64,000 nucleotides of DNA from assembly GCF_965216415.1 (NCBI RefSeq), contig NZ_CBDCFU010000002.1, one strand, 5' to 3'. The stretch's first letter is position 1, and every line of letters begins with the position of its first letter. Made by a program: the position numbers and the translations under genes. Source of the DNA: Marivita sp003149565. GTDB lineage: Bacteria; Pseudomonadota; Alphaproteobacteria; Rhodobacterales; Rhodobacteraceae. Below the pieces are notes generated by a model. That model was not told the DNA's origin. It saw nothing but the letters and a program-made list of their open reading frames with translations, and searched no databases. Positions 60,458 through 64,000 of the stretch are shown here, piece after piece.

Positions 60458-62107
60458 ATGTCAGACCGTCCCAACGTCCTCTGGATCATGGCTGACCAAC
60501 TGCGCTTCGATTACCTGAGTTGCTACGGACACCCGCATCTGCACACACCGCATATCGACGCCCTCGCCCAGCGCGGGGTGCGCTTCACAAACGCTTATGT
60601 GCAGTCACCAGTCTGCGGGCCGTCGCGCATGTCGGCCTATACCGGTCGCTACGTACGGAGCCACGGTTCTACGTGGAACGGGATGCCCCTGCGCGTGGGC
60701 GAACCCACTTTGGGCGATCACCTGCGCGAGGTCGGATCACGCGCGGTGCTGGTGGGAAAAACACATATGATCGCTGACGCCGAAGGCATGGCGTGGCTCG
60801 GCATCGACCCAAACAGCGAGATCGGCGTGCGCCGCGCTGAATGTGGCTTTGACATTTTCGAACGCGACGACGGACTGCACCCTGACAGCGCACGCCAAAA
60901 CTGGTCGGCCTATGACGATTACCTCGTCGCGCATGGCTATTCCTCGGACAACCCGTGGGAGGATTTCGCCAATTCCGGGGTCGACCCCGATGGCGAACTG
61001 CTTTCGGCATGGCTCCTCAAGAACTCGCGCCTTGCGGCGAACGTGCCCGAGGAACACTCCGAGACCGCCTACATGACCAACCGCGCGATGGACTTCATGC
61101 AATCCGCGCAGGATGACGACCGCCCGTGGGTCTGCCATCTCAGCTACATCAAACCGCACTGGCCCTATATCGTGCCCGCGCCCTACCACGACATGTACGA
61201 CGCGCGGCATATCCTCGACCCGATCCGCTCTGACACGGAACGCGCCACCGATCACCCACTGATGCAGGCCTATCTGAATGCCCGCGTCTGCCGCAGCTTC
61301 TCGCGCAACCATGTGCGGGACCACGTGATCCCGGCCTATATGGGGCTGATCAAGCAGCTGGACGACAATCTCGGCCGCCTGTTCAAGTGGATGGAAGACA
61401 CCGGCCTCAGCAAGACCACGATCATAGCCTTCACCTCGGATCACGGCGACTACATGGGCGACCACTGGATGGGCGACAAGGACTTCTACCACGACGTCGC
61501 CGTCAAGGTGCCCCTGATCCTCTACGATCCCCGCCCCGAGGCCGACGCGACACGCGGACTGATATCAGACGCGCTGGTCGAAATGATCGACCTCGCGCCG
61601 ACCTTCCTGGCCGCTGTCGGCGGTGAGCCGAAACCTCACGTCCTCGAAGGAAGTGACCTCACGCCGATCCTGCATGGCAGAGACGGATTTTCACGCAGCT
61701 ATGCAATCAGCGAACATGACTACCACTGGTCCGAAATGGCGCAGGCCCTTGGCGTGCCGCAGGAACACGCGCACACCAAGATGATCTTTGACGGGCGTTG
61801 GAAATACATCCGCTGCGAAACGTTCCGACCCATTCTGTTCGATCTGCAATCCGATCCACAGGAACTGATCGACCTCGGCGCGTCAGACCTGCCCGAACAT
61901 CAGGCGGTCCGCGCCCGGATGGAAGCCGCACTGCTCGACTGGGCCACTCGGCATCACACGCGGATCACAGCGACACCAAAGGTGCTCGAAGGTCAGAAGA
62001 TAGCCGCCGAGGTGGGCATCCTCATCGGGTTCTGGGACGAAGAGGAATACGAAGCGGCAACCGGCAAGCCCTTCGACAGCCTCAAACCTGTGGGTCGCCC
62101 CGACTAA
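60458..62107 (+). CDS. Sulfatase-family hydrolase (arylsulfatase or phosphonate monoesterase type)
   Basis: A 549-residue enzyme of the alkaline-phosphatase/sulfatase superfamily. The formylglycine motif is C53-G-P-S-R57 in SPVCGPSRMSAYTGRY, with metal ligands in WIMADQLRFD (D13) and FTSDHGDYMGDH. The cysteine type needs a formylglycine-generating enzyme from elsewhere in the genome. There is no signal peptide, so it should act in the cytoplasm, after import. It lies 111 bases after dctM, among phenylpropanoid catabolism genes. Removal of a sulfate ester from an imported phenolic is a natural reading, but phosphonate-monoester or choline-sulfate activity cannot be excluded. Confidence 0.82.
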   Translation: MSDRPNVLWIMADQLRFDYLSCYGHPHLHTPHIDALAQRGVRFTNAYVQSPVCGPSRMSAYTGRYVRSHGSTWNGMPLRVGEPTLGDHLREVGSRAVLVGKTHMIADAEGMAWLGIDPNSEIGVRRAECGFDIFERDDGLHPDSARQNWSAYDDYLVAHGYSSDNPWEDFANSGVDPDGELLSAWLLKNSRLAANVPEEHSETAYMTNRAMDFMQSAQDDDRPWVCHLSYIKPHWPYIVPAPYHDMYDARHILDPIRSDTERATDHPLMQAYLNARVCRSFSRNHVRDHVIPAYMGLIKQLDDNLGRLFKWMEDTGLSKTTIIAFTSDHGDYMGDHWMGDKDFYHDVAVKVPLILYDPRPEADATRGLISDALVEMIDLAPTFLAAVGGEPKPHVLEGSDLTPILHGRDGFSRSYAISEHDYHWSEMAQALGVPQEHAHTKMIFDGRWKYIRCETFRPILFDLQSDPQELIDLGASDLPEHQAVRARMEAALLDWATRHHTRITATPKVLEGQKIAAEVGILIGFWDEEEYEAATGKPFDSLKPVGRPD

Positions 62108-62116
62108 CAGCAGGTC

Positions 62117-63904
62117 TTAAACCTTGATCACCCCTGCCCCGCCGCGGTGCAGCTGGTCCACCTGTGCCGCAAAATTGCTGCGCATCGCCCGCTGGTTTAG
62201 CGAACCCTTCTCGGTGATTTCGCCTTTGTCGAAACTTGGTGTCTCGGTCAGCACAAGAATGCGGCGCACCCGGCTGGCAGAGCCGGTTGCGGCCTGCGCA
62301 GCCCGTGCCAGACAATCGCTCAGCGCTTGCGTCAACTCGGGCTCGGGCAATTTCGCTGCGCGATCAGACAGCAGAACCAGTGCGCCCAGCTCGGCCTCGT
62401 CCTCTCCGGTGATGACGGCATCACGGATCAACCCGTCCATCGCATCCACCAACGCGGCTCGCACCGCGCCCACGGCCACCCATGTCCCCGTGGTCAGCTT
62501 GAAATTCTCAGCCACGCGGCCATCAAAAAAGAACCCCTTGGACAAATCCTCGGGATCAGCCGGACGCAGCGCGTCACCCATGCAGTAGAAGCCTTCTTCG
62601 TCAAACGCCTCTCGGGTTTTCGCAGCATCGCGATAATAGCCGGGCGTGATGCTCGGTCCCTTCAGACGCAACTCAAGCTTGCCGCCATTTGGCACGAGCT
62701 TCATGGTCAGGCCTTTGGACGGCACACCCACGTTGCCCGATTTCTCCTGTACCTCTGTACAGGCCAGCGCGAAGGGTGCGGTTTCGGTCGCCCCCAGCGA
62801 TGTCGCCAACAGAACCTCGTGACCGGTGGTCTTGCGTCCGATGGCACGCAGCCGATCCCATGTCAGTTGCGCCATGCCCGCCCCAGCATAGAACATCATC
62901 TTGAGATCTTTGAAGAAAGTGGTCGCAAGTTCGGCATCCTGTTCCAGCTCCTCAACCAGAATATCCCAGCCAATCGGCACGTTGAAATACCACGTGCAGG
63001 ACACCTCACGCAGGTTGCGCAAAGTCTCGTCAAATTTACCAGGTGCTGGCTTGCCATCGTCGATGTAATAGGTGCCACCATTTGTCAGAACGAGGTACGA
63101 CACCTTGTTGCCAGCAGCCGTGTGGTTCCACGGGGCCCAATCCAGAACAACCGGCGGCGTTTTGGTGACAAAGCGGTAGCAATCCCGAACCATCGCCTGC
63201 ATCGCACAGATCATGCCATTGGTGTTGATCACCGCTTTGGGCGATCCAGTGGAGCCTGAGGTAAAGAGATACTTCACCACCGTGTCCGCCGACACTTCAC
63301 CCCGCGCGGCATCAGCTTGCTGCGGCTCCCCGTTCAACAAGTCGTCAAAAGCAACGGCCCCCGCGTAATGCTCGCGTGCGGTCACAACATGACAGCCATC
63401 AGAAGAAATCGCATTGATCGCGGCCCCAAATGGCGCACCCCGATCCGCGAAAATGGCGCCCGGCTGCAGGGTCGCCGCGATATCACGCAGCTTTCCGTGG
63501 TCCTTCGACACCAGCGAATAGGCAGGCGAGACAGGCGCATAGGGGATACCCACGTAGAAGCACGCCGCCCCCAGCAACGCGTGCTCGAGACTGTTCTCCG
63601 ACAGGATCAGCAAGGGCCGGTCAGGCCCAAGCCCCATCTCTAGAAGAGCACCGCCGATCCGCCGGGCCTGATCCCGCGCCTCTCCGTAGGCAATCTTGAT
63701 CCACTGGCCATCCTCGCCGCGCCTTGCGATCCAAGGCTGCTGCGGCGTGAGGTTGGCCCACTTGTCGAGATAATCCGCCAATGTCGGCAGATAGCCCGTC
63801 AATTCACCCGGCTGTCGCATCAGGATCGTGCCGTCGTCACGGGTTTCAACATCGAATTCGGGCTGCCAGAAATCGGCGTTCCCAAAATCTGCCGTGATGT
63901 TCAT
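62117..63904 (-). CDS. Aryl-CoA ligase, feruloyl/coumaroyl-CoA synthetase-like
   Basis: A 595-residue AMP-forming acyl-CoA synthetase. The P-loop is TSGSTGSPKA at 215-224, then ATSLGATETAP, and a GFFFDGRVAENFKLTTGTWV hinge near the C-terminal domain. The overall pattern, including TLADYLDKWANLTP and VVLDWAPWNHTAAGN, resembles feruloyl-CoA synthases. The ATG at 63904 has GGGAGG five bases upstream. It is 22 bases downstream of the SDR gene on the same strand and convergent with the sulfatase gene. It would activate hydroxycinnamates or aryl-propionates for side-chain shortening. Confidence 0.85.
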   Translation of the reverse strand: MNITADFGNADFWQPEFDVETRDDGTILMRQPGELTGYLPTLADYLDKWANLTPQQPWIARRGEDGQWIKIAYGEARDQARRIGGALLEMGLGPDRPLLILSENSLEHALLGAACFYVGIPYAPVSPAYSLVSKDHGKLRDIAATLQPGAIFADRGAPFGAAINAISSDGCHVVTAREHYAGAVAFDDLLNGEPQQADAARGEVSADTVVKYLFTSGSTGSPKAVINTNGMICAMQAMVRDCYRFVTKTPPVVLDWAPWNHTAAGNKVSYLVLTNGGTYYIDDGKPAPGKFDETLRNLREVSCTWYFNVPIGWDILVEELEQDAELATTFFKDLKMMFYAGAGMAQLTWDRLRAIGRKTTGHEVLLATSLGATETAPFALACTEVQEKSGNVGVPSKGLTMKLVPNGGKLELRLKGPSITPGYYRDAAKTREAFDEEGFYCMGDALRPADPEDLSKGFFFDGRVAENFKLTTGTWVAVGAVRAALVDAMDGLIRDAVITGEDEAELGALVLLSDRAAKLPEPELTQALSDCLARAAQAATGSASRVRRILVLTETPSFDKGEITEKGSLNQRAMRSNFAAQVDQLHRGGAGVIKV

Positions 63905-63926
63905 GCTCCCCTCCCTTTGAGCACAA

Positions 63927-64000
63927 TTACCGAGGTGCCATGCGGATTGCCCCATCGAGACGGATCACCTCTCCATTCAGCATGGGGTTTTGAGTGATCT
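63927..64000 (-). CDS. C-terminal end of a short-chain dehydrogenase (SDR)
   Basis: Only the last 24 or so codons are in the window. They read ITQNPMLNGEVIRLDGAIRM-APR before the stop, a typical C-terminus of SDR-family 3-hydroxyacyl-CoA dehydrogenases (NGEVIRLDGALRM-type). The gene enters from the right edge and precedes the CoA ligase gene by 22 bases. An SDR is the one enzyme of the phd/cou-type beta-oxidation pathway otherwise missing here, so this fragment completes the set. Confidence 0.7.
   Translation of the reverse strand, partial: ITQNPMLNGEVIRLDGAIRMAPR

Noticed and set aside
60520..60777. Short open frame overlapping the sulfatase-like gene
   Set aside because: Off-frame shadow; the sulfatase frame holds the CGPSR motif and both metal-ligand regions across this part.
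1..64000. Search for tRNA or rRNA genes, CRISPR arrays, insertion sequences, integrases or phage genes
   Set aside because: None could be supported. Repeats seen are short palindromes or hairpins and the RTX coding repeats at 36640-37330.

Overview
The window looks like chromosome from a marine alphaproteobacterium of the Rhodobacterales (Roseobacter-type). The reasons are a GC-rich coding style, many TRAP and sugar ABC transporters, a pobA / pcaQ-pcaDCHGB arrangement, two inositol-type loci, an RTX-Hint protein, and cyanase with a CynABD-type transporter. This placement is inference; there is no rRNA or other taxonomic marker here. I found no rRNA, tRNA, CRISPR array, insertion sequence or phage gene. 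Nearly all the DNA is catabolic operons with their own regulators.

Layout. (1) 1-6988: a SorC-type regulator (cut by the window edge), mtnA and mtnK run leftward, divergent from an RbsABC-like ABC importer and a FucU/RbsD mutarotase. A perfect palindrome lies between the two units. This looks like uptake and phosphorylation of 5-methylthioribose or 5-deoxyribose. (2) 6997-13838: a TAXI-type TRAP transporter with a DctB/DctD-like two-component system. (3) 13989-16923: a 2-keto-3-deoxygluconate-type kinase, a solitary iolB and two small unknown genes. (4) 17069-29110: a leftward myo-inositol operon in the order IolI-like, ABC transporter, iolG, iolC-DUF2090, iolD, iolE, PhyH-type dioxygenase, with a LacI regulator whose likely operators I can read. 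(5) 29260-36204: a second inositol-like locus with its own LacI regulator, two Gfo/Idh/MocA dehydrogenases, a TIM-barrel isomerase, an IolC-like kinase, an IolB-like isomerase and a class II aldolase, but no IolD. It carries its own palindromic operators.

(6) 36329-38290: an RTX-repeat/Hint protein with an embedded segment resembling the beta domain of the von Hippel-Lindau protein. (7) 38285-44523: a cyanate uptake and hydrolysis operon (NrtA/CmpA-type binding protein with an unusual Cys/His-rich N-terminus, permease, ATPase, DUF1348 protein, cynS). It is divergent from an enhancer-binding-protein-like regulator that has lost the sigma-54 contact motif. (8) 44641-53909: pcaF, an unassigned flavin monooxygenase, pcaBGHCD, pcaQ, pobA and an AraC regulator, converting 4-hydroxybenzoate through protocatechuate to 3-oxoadipate. 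pcaIJ is not in the window. (9) 53899-64000: acyl-CoA dehydrogenase, amidohydrolase, enoyl-CoA hydratase, DctPQM TRAP transporter, sulfatase-like hydrolase, feruloyl/coumaroyl-CoA-synthetase-like ligase and the end of an SDR gene. This gene set matches the beta-oxidation-type phenylpropanoid side-chain pathway (phd of Corynebacterium, cou of Rhodococcus).

Parts 8 and 9 fit together. Hydroxycinnamates or hydroxyphenylpropionates would be imported, activated and shortened to 4-hydroxybenzoate-type acids, which pobA and pca then funnel to central metabolism. The sulfatase-like enzyme raises the possibility that a sulfated plant phenolic such as zosteric acid is the natural substrate. The candidates for undescribed biology are the IolD-less inositol-like locus, the sulfatase-linked phenylpropanoid locus, the VHL-like domain in an RTX protein, and the GAFTGA-less regulator of the cyanate operon.
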